Origin: JBFGCA01 sp041567315
GTDB taxonomy: Bacteria > Acidobacteriota > Thermoanaerobaculia > Multivoradales > JAHEKO01
DNA length: 21,433 bases
Reading direction: 5' to 3'
Assembly: GCA_041567315.1 (NCBI GenBank)
Contig: JBFGCA010000082.1
Location: forward strand, 1 to 21,433
The translations under genes and the position numbers were made by a program. The notes below the pieces were generated by a model. The model did not search any database. It was not told the origin of the DNA and saw nothing but the letters and a program-made list of their open reading frames with translations. This document shows positions 1-7,892 of this stretch, one piece after another. The first letter of the stretch is position 1. Every line of letters starts with the position of its first letter.

Positions 1-192
1 CTCCAGCTCGACGAGACCACCGAGCAGGAGGTCCTGGTCGAGGAGCGCTACGCCTACAAGGGCCGCGGCGGCCGGGTCTCGAACAAGAACATCTATCTCG
101 ACGGCGAGACCAGCCCGCGCTTCACCCAGGCCTTCACCTGGACCGAGCTCGGCCGGCCCGAGAGCCTGACCTACCCGAGCTGTACGGGCTAG
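1..192 (+). CDS. 3' end of an unrecognised protein (partial)
   Basis: Frame 1 is open from the left edge to a TAG at 190-192 and gives 63 residues, rich in acidic and aromatic residues (for example ERYAYKGRGG and TQAFTWTELG). GC content and third-position bias match the rest of the window, so it is read as real coding sequence. I do not recognise the family, and no membrane segment or catalytic motif is visible in this tail. The start and most of the gene lie outside the window. No hairpin terminator follows; the sequence turns AT-rich immediately after the stop. Confidence 0.6.
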   Translation, partial: LQLDETTEQEVLVEERYAYKGRGGRVSNKNIYLDGETSPRFTQAFTWTELGRPESLTYPSCTG

Positions 193-286
193 AGATCTGC
201 ATAATCATGTGGCACAAATTATTAATAAACTAGTGATCTATTTGCAAGACCCGTCTGGCGAATTTCAAAAAGCACCAAAATGAACA
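193..286. other. AT-rich intergenic stretch upstream of the orphan membrane gene
   Basis: These 94 bases are strikingly AT-rich for this genome, with runs such as AAATTATTAATAAACTAG near 217-234. Several TATTAA/TAATAA-like hexamers could serve as -10 elements for the gene at 287, with TTGCAA at 242-247 a possible upstream element, but none is convincingly paired. No Shine-Dalgarno sequence precedes the ATG at 287. Confidence 0.4.
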
Positions 287-775
287 ATGACTGACGAGAG
301 GAACGGCAACAAGAAAGATCAACTGAAAACCAGTCAGTTCTTCTTGATTGTCCAACTCCTTTCAGTGATACTCGGCATCAACAGCCTGCTGGGTACCATT
401 GAAACACACTTCGTCGTACCTGACGTGCCGTCAGCCATCGGACGAGTGTGCATTTCTCTACTCTTGATAGGCGGTTCTTGGACCATTTACTCGACGAGAC
501 GTTCCTACTATGCCCTACTTGCTGTTGGGTGGCTGTGTCTCAGCTTCCAGCTCCGAGTGGGTCGTTGGGTCTGGTGGCCGGAGCTACTAGTTCTCGGGAT
601 CCTCCCGCTGGGTGTGACGCTCTCCGAAAATGACTTGCCGGTTTTTGGATGCTATTTCCTGCCGATACCGCTAGCCATCGGCCTTTGGGCGCTGGCGATT
701 GCCATGGGTGACGCCCAGCCTTTTCGATGGCGCGAGTGGCTCGACTGGCGACACGATGCTGAGGACTCGGGGTGA
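287..775 (+). CDS. hypothetical multi-spanning membrane protein
   Basis: The 162-residue product has a charged N-terminus (about residues 1-17) followed by about four hydrophobic stretches: roughly 18-38, 48-68, 73-112 (possibly two spans around a Trp-rich turn, VGRWVWWPELL) and 120-142. It ends in an Arg/Asp-rich cytoplasmic-looking tail. I recognise no family. Base composition is clearly lower in GC than all later genes, and codon third positions are less biased, so it may be a recent acquisition or a fast-evolving orphan. The ATG lacks a Shine-Dalgarno sequence. A second ATG at 280 is in another frame and ends after four codons. Nothing nearby suggests a job for it. Confidence 0.6.
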   Translation: MTDERNGNKKDQLKTSQFFLIVQLLSVILGINSLLGTIETHFVVPDVPSAIGRVCISLLLIGGSWTIYSTRRSYYALLAVGWLCLSFQLRVGRWVWWPELLVLGILPLGVTLSENDLPVFGCYFLPIPLAIGLWALAIAMGDAQPFRWREWLDWRHDAEDSG

Positions 776-1053
776 ACGCAGAGAGGACAGCGCTGCTCGG
801 CTCGATCGGGGACACCCGACCAGAGGTCGGGGCCCGCGCAACACCGCTTCAGGTCTTGCCGGTGGCTGGCTACGAGTCGGACGAAGAGGGCCTGAACCTA
901 TCAGAAGATCTCTTTCGTCCTGCACCTCTTATTAATTCAATAAACTCTTCCCCAGATTTTGTTGGCGTCTTTGAGACCTCACCACGCCAGCGCCGGCAGA
1001 GGCTTAGGCCAGGCTGGTGGCGCTCGCGAAACTCAGACGAGGCGGCCGACAGG
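776..1053. other. intergenic stretch with an uncertain overlapping reading frame
   Basis: This 278-base gap separates the orphan membrane gene from the 3' end of the minus-strand gcv group. A GTG at 772 overlaps the previous stop (GTGA) and opens a frame whose first about 70 codons translate to plausible but unrecognised protein. The frame then runs on to 1629 antisense to the membrane-protein and gcvH genes, where its composition becomes low-complexity Glu/Gly. I therefore do not call it a gene. The segment around 929-965 is AT-rich. No strong hairpin terminator is visible. Confidence 0.35.
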
Positions 1054-1434
1054 TCAGCGGCCGAGGGGGCGGGCGCTGCGGCGGAGGGTGACGGGGACCA
1101 GGAAGAGGATGGTGAAGACGGCGCTGGCGTAGACGGCGGCCAGGGGGACGGCGCGCTGGGCGGCCAAGGGGGCGAGGCCGCGGAGGAGGTAGAGGAGGGC
1201 CTGGGGGCCGAAGAGGTAGACGAGGAGGACCAGGCGGCGGACGGGGCGGGGCAGGCCGCGGGTGCGGTGGACGTAGACGTTGCCGGCCAGCCAGCCGAGG
1301 AAGGCGGCGAGACCGTAGAGCTGGTAGAGCCCGAGGTCCAGCCAGCCGGCGAGCGGCATTCCCAGCAGGAAGGCCAGCAGCGCCAGCAGCCAGCAGACGA
1401 CGAAGGTCGCGAGGAGGGCGACTTCGAGGGCCAA
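1054..1434 (-). CDS. small four-helix membrane protein following gcvH
   Basis: Starting at TTG 1434, the 126-residue product is mostly hydrophobic, with about four predicted spans (roughly residues 5-24, 30-53, 66-84, 95-117) and short basic connectors such as HRTRGLPRPVRR. I do not recognise the family. The frame stays open upstream to 1794, but that part is antisense-like shadow of gcvH, so the real start must be near the gcvH stop. Candidates are CTG at 1449 (a CTGA overlap with the gcvH stop) and TTG at 1434, which has a GAGG about 9 nt upstream; I prefer the latter. The tight spacing implies co-transcription and perhaps translational coupling with gcvH. Confidence 0.6.
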   Translation of the reverse strand: MALEVALLATFVVCWLLALLAFLLGMPLAGWLDLGLYQLYGLAAFLGWLAGNVYVHRTRGLPRPVRRLVLLVYLFGPQALLYLLRGLAPLAAQRAVPLAAVYASAVFTILFLVPVTLRRSARPLGR

Positions 1435-1445
1435 GGGTGGCGCCC

Positions 1446-1832
1446 TCAGCCGCCGCTCTCGAGGTATTCCCGGTACTCCCCGGCGCTCATCAGCTCCTGC
1501 AGCTCCTCGGGGTTGGTGATCCGGAGCTTGGCGATCCAGCCTTCGCCGTGGGGATCCTGGTTGATCAGCTCCGGCCGCTCGTCGAGCGCGCTGTTGCTCT
1601 CCACCACCTCGCCGGTCACCGGAGAGTAGATCTCGGCCACCGCCTTGACCGACTCGATGCTGCCGATCTCGGCGTTGGCCTCGACACTCTCGCCGGGCTC
1701 GGGCAGCTCGACGAACACCACGTCGCCCAGCTCGTCCTGGGCGTAGTGGGTGACGCCGATGACGCACAGATCCTCGCCTTCGCGCCGCACCCACTCGTGC
1801 TCCGTGGAATAGAGGTAGTCCTCAGGGTACAT
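1446..1832 (-). CDS. gcvH: glycine cleavage system H protein
   Basis: The 128-residue protein matches the H-protein family over its whole length. It has the N-terminal YSTEHEWVR segment, the VIGVTHYAQDELGD hairpin, and the lipoylation site IESVKA with lysine 63. It then has the usual SPVTGEVVESN and NQDPHGEGW segments. H protein carries the lipoyl arm that shuttles the aminomethyl intermediate from P protein to T protein and then to dihydrolipoamide dehydrogenase. A good Shine-Dalgarno sequence (GGAGGG, about 9 nt before ATG) supports the start at 1832. It lies 63 bases downstream of gcvT on the same strand, consistent with one transcript. Confidence 0.95.
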   Translation of the reverse strand: MYPEDYLYSTEHEWVRREGEDLCVIGVTHYAQDELGDVVFVELPEPGESVEANAEIGSIESVKAVAEIYSPVTGEVVESNSALDERPELINQDPHGEGWIAKLRITNPEELQELMSAGEYREYLESGG

Positions 1833-1895
1833 GCTTGCGCTCCCTCCGTTTGAGATGCGATTCGTTGGCGCCTGCGCTCCGGCCAGGCTGCGGCT

Positions 1896-3020
1896 CTACT
1901 CCTTCTCCGCCGCCGGCCGGCGATAGAAGGGCAGCCTGACGACCCAGGCCTCGAGCTGGCGCCCCCTCGCCTCGACCGTCAGAGTGGTTCCCGGCTCGCC
2001 CAGACGCGGGGGGAGATAGGCCAGGGCCACCCCGCGCTCGAGCGTCGGGCTCCAGCTGCCGCTGGTCACGGCGCCCACCTGCCGGCCGTCGGCGAGCACC
2101 TTGTAGCCGTGGCGGGCGATCCCCTTGCCGACGATCTCGAGACCGGTCAGCCGGCGCTCGAGCCCGGCCTCGCGCTGCGCCACCAGCGCCGCGCGGCCCA
2201 GGAACTCGCCCTTGCCGAGCTTGACTACCCAGTCGAGACCGGCCTCGAAGGGGGTGGTGGCGCGGTCCAGCTCGTTGCCGTAGAGGGCCATCGCCGCCTC
2301 CAGCCGTAGCGTGTCCCGGGCGCCCAGACCGGCCGGCCGGAGACCCAGTTCGCGCCCGGCGTCGAGCACCCGATCCCAGACCACGGGCGCCACCTCGGGG
2401 GCCAGGTACAGCTCGAAGCCGTCCTCCCCGGTGTAGCCGGTCCGCGACACCAGGGCGGGATGGCCGCCGATCTCGCCAGGGGCGAACCGGTAGTAGCGCA
2501 GCTCCTTCAGCTCCAGGGGAGTCACTCCCTGGAGTACCGTTGCCGCCCGCGGACCCTGGAGGGCCAGCAGGGCATAGGACTCGCCGACGTCCTCGATCTC
2601 GACCTCGCCGTCTCCGGCGCCGTTGCGGTGTCGCTCGAGCCAGGCCAGGTCGGTCGCGGCGTTGGCCGCGTTGACCACCAGCAGGAACTCGTCCGGGGCG
2701 AGCCGGTAGACCAGCAGGTCGTCGACGTAGGTGCCCCGCTCGGTGAGCAGACCGCTGTAATGGGCCCGGCCGGGGACCAGGCCGCCGACGTCGTTGGGGG
2801 TCATCCGCTGCAGGAACCCCTCGGCTCCGGGTCCGGTCACCCGGATCTCGCCCATGTGCGAGACATCGAAAAGGCCGGCGGCCGTGCGGACCGCCCGGTG
2901 CTCCTCGAGCACCCCGGAGTAGCTCACCGGCATCTCCCAGCCGGCGAAATCCACCATCCGCGCACCGGCAGTCAGGTGACGGGCGTGAAGCGGCGTGCGG
3001 CGGAGCGGCGGGCCGGTCAC
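1896..3020 (-). CDS. gcvT: glycine cleavage system T protein (aminomethyltransferase)
   Basis: T protein transfers the methylene group from the aminomethyl-lipoyl H protein to tetrahydrofolate and releases ammonia. The product has the family's landmark segments: LRRTPLHARH near the N-terminus, MVDFAGWEMPV, LFDVSHMGEI, SRTGYTGEDGFELY and the C-terminal barrel with VGAVTSGSWSPTL. The frame extends to 3221, but residues before the conserved LRRTPLH segment are unlike the family. GTG at 3020 gives 374 residues, the usual length, with GGGGA 8 nt upstream. A putative promoter at 3070-3078 would also exclude the longer start. gcvH follows, and gcvP is not in the window. Confidence 0.92.
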   Translation of the reverse strand: MTGPPLRRTPLHARHLTAGARMVDFAGWEMPVSYSGVLEEHRAVRTAAGLFDVSHMGEIRVTGPGAEGFLQRMTPNDVGGLVPGRAHYSGLLTERGTYVDDLLVYRLAPDEFLLVVNAANAATDLAWLERHRNGAGDGEVEIEDVGESYALLALQGPRAATVLQGVTPLELKELRYYRFAPGEIGGHPALVSRTGYTGEDGFELYLAPEVAPVVWDRVLDAGRELGLRPAGLGARDTLRLEAAMALYGNELDRATTPFEAGLDWVVKLGKGEFLGRAALVAQREAGLERRLTGLEIVGKGIARHGYKVLADGRQVGAVTSGSWSPTLERGVALAYLPPRLGEPGTTLTVEARGRQLEAWVVRLPFYRRPAAEKE

Positions 3021-3069
3021 GGAGGGCGTCCCCGAAGGCGCGGCGAGGGCACCGCGGCGCGAGAGCGGG

Positions 3070-3078
3070 ACTATACCA
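3070..3078 (-). promoter_or_regulatory. putative extended -10 promoter of gcvT
   Basis: On the minus strand the sequence reads TGGTATAGT, a TGn extension followed by a good -10 hexamer (TATAGT at 3075-3070). Transcription would begin near 3063 and give a leader of about 43 nt before the GTG at 3020. No convincing -35 hexamer is present, which is acceptable for an extended -10 promoter. It stands out in an otherwise very GC-rich stretch. No glycine riboswitch fold is evident in the short leader. Confidence 0.5.
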
Positions 3079-3204
3079 AGGCCGTCGGGCGCGCGGCGCG
3101 ATCCGCGGGTCGGCCCCGCGGGACCGGGCAGGGCGCGGCCCACCCGAGCAAAGTGCCACCAAGCGCACAAGCCCGCCAGCCCTGCCCGAGCCGCCCGGAC
3201 CGCC

Positions 3205-3231
3205 CTAAGTATCTTCGTCACAGAGACTTAG
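3205..3231. repeat. near-perfect dyad (10-bp arms, 7-bp spacer)
   Basis: Arms CTAAGTATCT (3205-3214) and AGAGACTTAG (3222-3231) are inverted copies with 9 of 10 positions matching, around TCGTCAC. It is among the AT-richer patches between divergent gcvT and phoB and is not followed by a T run, so an operator or structured DNA site is more likely than a terminator. The bound regulator is unknown. Confidence 0.5.
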
Positions 3232-3259
3232 ATCGATCATGGGGCAACAGCCGGCCAAC

Positions 3260-3460
3260 CTGTGGAAAAGAAGCGGTGCCTCCGGCTCCACGAGCCGCCG
3301 GGCCACGACTCGCCGCTCTTTCTCAAAGCGCTGAAAACAAAGGGTTTGACCGCCTCTGCACAAGAATCTGGGCAAAATGGAGGGGAGACCGTGCAGAGCG
3401 TGGGGCGGGGGCCGATTTCGCCCCCTCTTCCACAGAGTTTTCCGCAGATCCTGTGGAGAA
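3260..3460. promoter_or_regulatory. cluster of DnaA-box-like nonamers
   Basis: Four sites resemble the DnaA box TTWTNCACA: TTTTCCACA on the minus strand at 3269-3261, TCTTCCACA at 3426-3434, TTTTCCGCA at 3438-3446, and TTCTCCACA on the minus strand at 3460-3452. The last three are packed in 35 bases. TTCCACAG and TTCCGCAG form a direct repeat at 12-bp period, and TCCACAG/CTGTGGA form an inverted pair. The region between divergent genes also contains AT-rich runs around 3333-3345. An origin, a DnaA-titrating site or a regulator site are all possible. No dnaA, dnaN or other origin marker gene is in the window. Confidence 0.4.
3283..3297. repeat. small hairpin in the gcvT-phoB intergenic region
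   Basis: CGGCTC (3283-3288) and GAGCCG (3292-3297) can pair around a 3-nt loop. It is not followed by a T run. Its significance is unclear, and it may be chance in GC-rich sequence. Confidence 0.25.
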
Positions 3461-3469
3461 ATCGGATGC

Positions 3470-3475
3470 TATTGT
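3470..3475 (+). promoter_or_regulatory. putative -10 element of phoB (leaderless arrangement)
   Basis: TATTGT ends 9 nt before the phoB ATG at 3485, and no Shine-Dalgarno sequence precedes that ATG. This is the spacing expected when transcription starts at or next to the start codon. No clear -35 hexamer is seen; the DnaA-box-like cluster occupies that position. Confidence 0.4.
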
Positions 3476-3484
3476 GCCCGCCCG

Positions 3485-4168
3485 ATGCCCCGGCGGATCC
3501 TGGTGGTCGAGGACGAGCCCGCCATCGCGGAGGTGCTTCAACACAACCTGCGGCGCGAGGGCTTTGCGGTCGACCTCGAGCACCGGGGCGACGCGGCGCT
3601 CGACGCCATCCGCACCCGGCCGCCCGACCTGCTGCTTCTCGACTTGATGCTGCCGGGGATGGACGGGCTGGAGCTGGTCCGCATCCTCAAGCGGGACCCG
3701 GCGACCGCCGCCATCCCGATCGTCATGCTGACCGCCCGCGGCGAGGAGGTGGACCGGATCGTCGGGTTCGAGCTGGGAGCCGACGACTACGTCGCCAAGC
3801 CCTTCAGTCCCCGGGAGGTGGTGCTTCGGGTCAAGGCGGTGCTGCGCCGCTCCGCGAGCGCCTCAAGCCCCGCCGAAGGGCGGCTCGAGGTCGGCCCGCT
3901 GCGCCTCGACGTCCCGGGCCACCGCCTGCAGGTCAACGGCCGCGAGGTGCCACTCACCGCCACCGAGTTCCGGCTCCTGCGCCTGCTGATGGAGCGCTGC
4001 GGGCGGGTGCAGACCCGCGAGATGCTGCTGGCCGACGCCTGGGGCTACGCGCAAGACGTGGACAGCCGCACGGTGGACACCCACGTCCGCCGCCTGCGGC
4101 GCAAGCTGGGGTCCGAGGCCGAGCGCATCGAGACCGTCGTCGGCGTCGGCTACCGCCTCTCCTGCTGA
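3485..4168 (+). CDS. phoB: phosphate regulon response regulator PhoB (OmpR family)
   Basis: The 227-residue protein has a receiver domain (about 4-120) with the acidic pair E9/D10, phosphoacceptor D53 in LLLLDLMLPGMDG, T83 and K105 in VAKPFSP. A winged-helix DNA-binding domain (about 130-225) follows, with LTATEFRLLRLLM and SRTVDTHVRRLRRKL. Phosphorylated PhoB activates phosphate-scavenging genes by binding 11-bp-period direct repeats. The assignment as PhoB rather than another OmpR member rests on the adjoining phoR, phoU and pst genes. The frame is open upstream to 3377, but homology starts at MPRRILVVEDE, so ATG 3485 is chosen. It lacks a Shine-Dalgarno sequence. phoR follows after 14 bases. 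Confidence 0.9.
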   Translation: MPRRILVVEDEPAIAEVLQHNLRREGFAVDLEHRGDAALDAIRTRPPDLLLLDLMLPGMDGLELVRILKRDPATAAIPIVMLTARGEEVDRIVGFELGADDYVAKPFSPREVVLRVKAVLRRSASASSPAEGRLEVGPLRLDVPGHRLQVNGREVPLTATEFRLLRLLMERCGRVQTREMLLADAWGYAQDVDSRTVDTHVRRLRRKLGSEAERIETVVGVGYRLSC

Positions 4169-4182
4169 GCGAGGTGCGCCCC

Positions 4183-6045
<1,863 letters not shown>

Positions 6046-6072
6046 GCCGCCAGCCACTCCGACCGGCGGCCT

Positions 6073-6090
6073 GTCGCATCGCCGTCACAC
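6073..6090 (+). promoter_or_regulatory. putative PhoB box upstream of phoU
   Basis: GTCGCAT (6073-6079), a 4-nt linker CGCC and GTCACAC (6084-6090) form two 7-bp direct repeats at 11-bp period, the geometry of PhoB/PhoP boxes. The 16-mer CATCGCCGTCACACGG (6077-6092) recurs exactly upstream of pstS at 7785-7800. Placement before phoU would give the phoU-pstB pair its own phosphate-starvation promoter inside the locus. Confidence 0.6.
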
Positions 6091-6146
6091 GGTCGCCGCG
6101 GGGCCGCCCGACCGGGCCCCTACCGTTTGACCCCGGGCGCCGGCGG

Positions 6147-6152
6147 TAGACT
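6147..6152 (+). promoter_or_regulatory. putative -10 element of phoU
   Basis: TAGACT lies 18 nt before the phoU ATG. TTGACC at 6127-6132 could act as a -35, but the 14-nt spacer is short. The PhoB-type box ends 56 nt upstream of the hexamer, farther than in the E. coli arrangement. Confidence 0.35.
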
Positions 6153-6170
6153 CGCTGGGCGGGTACGGCA

Positions 6171-6839
6171 ATGGAACGGCACCTCGACCAGGACCTCGAC
6201 CGCATCCGCCAGCTGCTGCTGCGGATGGGGGCGATCGTCGAGGACATGATCGGCGACTCCCTCCAGGCGCTCTTCGAGCGCGACTCGAACCGCGCCCAGG
6301 GGGTGATCGAGCGCGACCGGCAGGTCGACGAGCTGGAGAAACAGCTCGACCAGGCCTGTGGGGCGATCCTCGCCACCCACCAGCCGGCGGCGGTCGACCT
6401 GCGCTTCCTGGTCGCGGTGATGCGGATCAACGTCGATCTCGAGCGCATGGGCGACGCCGCGGTCAGCATCTCGCGCTCGGTGCTGGACCTCAACCAGGAG
6501 GCGCAGCTCAAGCCCTACATCGATCTGCCGCGGCTCGACGAGCTGGTGCGCAAGATGGTGCGCGACGCCCTCACCTCGTTCGTCGAGCGCAGCGTCGAGC
6601 TGGCGGTGGCGGTCTGCCGGGCCGACTCGCGGGTGGACGACCTCTATCGCCAGCTGTTCCGCGAGCTGCTGAGCTACATGATCGAGGACCCCAAGACCAC
6701 CACCCGTGGTCTCCACCTGCTGCTCGTCGCCCGCAGTCTGGAGCGCATCGCCGACCACGCCACCAACATCGCCGAGGACGTGGTCTTCTACGTCGAGGGC
6801 CGGGACATCCGTCACCTCGACGACGACGAGCCGCTGTAG
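6171..6839 (+). CDS. phoU: phosphate signalling protein PhoU
   Basis: PhoU is a cytoplasmic six-helix protein that links the Pst transporter to PhoR and restrains the Pho response when phosphate is plentiful. The 222-residue product shows both PhoU repeats: the first with LVAVMRINVDLERMGD, the second with LLLVARSLERIADHATNIAEDV. These carry the acidic metal-binding pattern of the family. Length matches the usual 215-240. It sits 125 bases after phoR, behind its own putative PhoB box, and 23 bases before pstB, so phoU and pstB probably share a transcript. Confidence 0.95.
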   Translation: MERHLDQDLDRIRQLLLRMGAIVEDMIGDSLQALFERDSNRAQGVIERDRQVDELEKQLDQACGAILATHQPAAVDLRFLVAVMRINVDLERMGDAAVSISRSVLDLNQEAQLKPYIDLPRLDELVRKMVRDALTSFVERSVELAVAVCRADSRVDDLYRQLFRELLSYMIEDPKTTTRGLHLLLVARSLERIADHATNIAEDVVFYVEGRDIRHLDDDEPL

Positions 6840-6862
6840 TCGCCGGCGCGGGACGCAGCGTG

Positions 6863-7747
6863 ATGGACGCAGCAGGCGGCGGCACCGGCAAGGCGGGGCT
6901 GGCCGAAGCAACCGCCGGAGCGGCGGCGCAGACTACGGCCAAGGCGACGGCCGCCGGCCGCGCCTCCGAGACGGCCGCCGGCCCGCACTTCGAGCGTCCG
7001 CTGCTCAGCATCCGTGACCTGTCGCTCTGGTACGGCGACAAGCAGGCGCTCGACGGCGTCACCCTCGACGTGGCCGAGAAGCGGATCACCGCCTTCATCG
7101 GCCCCTCGGGCTGCGGCAAGTCGACCCTGCTGCGCTGCATCAACCGGCTCAACGACCTCATCGAGAGCGTCCGCATCGAGGGCGACATCCTGTTCGAAGG
7201 GGGCAGCGTGCTGGCCCCCGACCTCGACGTCAACCTGTTGCGCAAGCGGGTGGGGATGGTGTTCCAGAAATCCAACCCGTTCCCCAAGTCGATCTACGAG
7301 AACGTGGCCTACGGGCTGCGCCTGCAGGGCATCCGCCGGCGCGAGCTGCTGGACGAAATGGTGGAGCGCAGCCTGCGGCGGGCGGCGCTCTGGGACGAGG
7401 TCAAGGACCGGCTGCGCGACAACGCGCTGGGGCTCTCCGGCGGCCAGCAGCAGCGGCTGTGCATCGCGCGAGCGATCGCCGTCGAGCCCGAGGTGGTGCT
7501 GTTCGACGAGCCGTGCTCGGCGCTCGACCCGATCGCCACCGCCAAGATCGAGGAGCTGATGCTCAAGCTCAAGGAGCACTACACCCAGATCATCGTCACC
7601 CACAACATGCAGCAGGCGGCGCGGATCTCCGACTACACGGCGTTCCTCTACCTCGGCGAGCTGATCGAGTACGGCGAGACCAAGAAGCTGTTCATCAACC
7701 CCCGGAAGCAGCAGACCGAGGACTACATCACCGGCCGTTTCGGCTAG
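6863..7747 (+). CDS. pstB: phosphate ABC transporter ATP-binding protein PstB
   Basis: The ATPase subunit of the high-affinity phosphate importer. Visible motifs are Walker A GPSGCGKST (lysine at about 86), the Q-loop VFQKSNPFP typical of PstB, the signature LSGGQQQR, Walker B VVLFDEPCSALDP and the switch histidine in VTHNMQQ. ATG 6863 is used; GTG 6860 immediately before is an alternative, and neither has a strong Shine-Dalgarno sequence. The first about 45 residues are an unusual Ala/Gly/Thr-rich, probably disordered extension before the family's normal start (LLSIRDLSLWYG). No later ATG or GTG could serve as start before the conserved domain. pstB precedes pstS here rather than following pstA. 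Confidence 0.94.
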   Translation: MDAAGGGTGKAGLAEATAGAAAQTTAKATAAGRASETAAGPHFERPLLSIRDLSLWYGDKQALDGVTLDVAEKRITAFIGPSGCGKSTLLRCINRLNDLIESVRIEGDILFEGGSVLAPDLDVNLLRKRVGMVFQKSNPFPKSIYENVAYGLRLQGIRRRELLDEMVERSLRRAALWDEVKDRLRDNALGLSGGQQQRLCIARAIAVEPEVVLFDEPCSALDPIATAKIEELMLKLKEHYTQIIVTHNMQQAARISDYTAFLYLGELIEYGETKKLFINPRKQQTEDYITGRFG

Positions 7748-7780
7748 CCGATGCCCGGCGGCGACCCCGCAGCGGCCGGC

Positions 7781-7798
7781 GTCACATCGCCGTCACAC
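7781..7798 (+). promoter_or_regulatory. putative PhoB box upstream of pstS
   Basis: GTCACAT (7781-7787), linker CGCC and GTCACAC (7792-7798) are 7-bp direct repeats at 11-bp period. A weaker third unit, GTTGCCA, falls in register at 7803-7809. The 3' 16 bases are identical to the phoU site. The pstB-pstS gap is 145 bases, long for this locus, consistent with a separate promoter for the binding protein. Confidence 0.65.
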
Positions 7799-7828
7799 GG
7801 ACGTTGCCAGTCCGCCGCGCCCGCCGGG

Positions 7829-7834
7829 TAGCCT
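7829..7834 (+). promoter_or_regulatory. putative -10 element of pstS
   Basis: TAGCCT lies 30 nt downstream of the PhoB-type box and 58 nt upstream of the pstS ATG. It is the best TANNNT hexamer in the gap, but the distance from the box is longer than in E. coli, so the assignment is tentative. Confidence 0.3.
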
Positions 7835-7892
7835 GCCGGAGGATCGGGAGACGGTCGCATGCCGCGACCCTCATGCTCGGAGGAGGATCGAC

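Noticed and set aside
772..1629. Plus-strand frame starting at a GTGA overlap with the orphan membrane gene
   Set aside because: Most of it is antisense to the membrane-protein gene and gcvH and translates to Glu/Gly low complexity. Only the first about 70 codons look protein-like, and no natural end exists for them.
3021..3070. Possible glycine riboswitch in the gcvT leader
   Set aside because: The predicted leader is only about 43 nt and I could not find the conserved glycine-aptamer core.
3021..3221. N-terminal extension of gcvT to the upstream start at 3221
   Set aside because: The added 67 residues are unlike the T-protein family, and the predicted promoter at 3070-3078 lies inside them. 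GTG 3020 gives the normal family length.
3205..3231. GTCACAG at 3217-3223 as a PhoB box for phoB autoregulation
   Set aside because: No partner repeat occurs 11 bp up- or downstream. The site is better explained as the centre of the dyad.
3426..3460. The TTCCACAG/TTCCGCAG direct repeats as a PhoB box
   Set aside because: The period is 12 bp rather than 11, and the sequence differs from the GTCACAY repeats upstream of phoU and pstS. It fits DnaA-like nonamers better.
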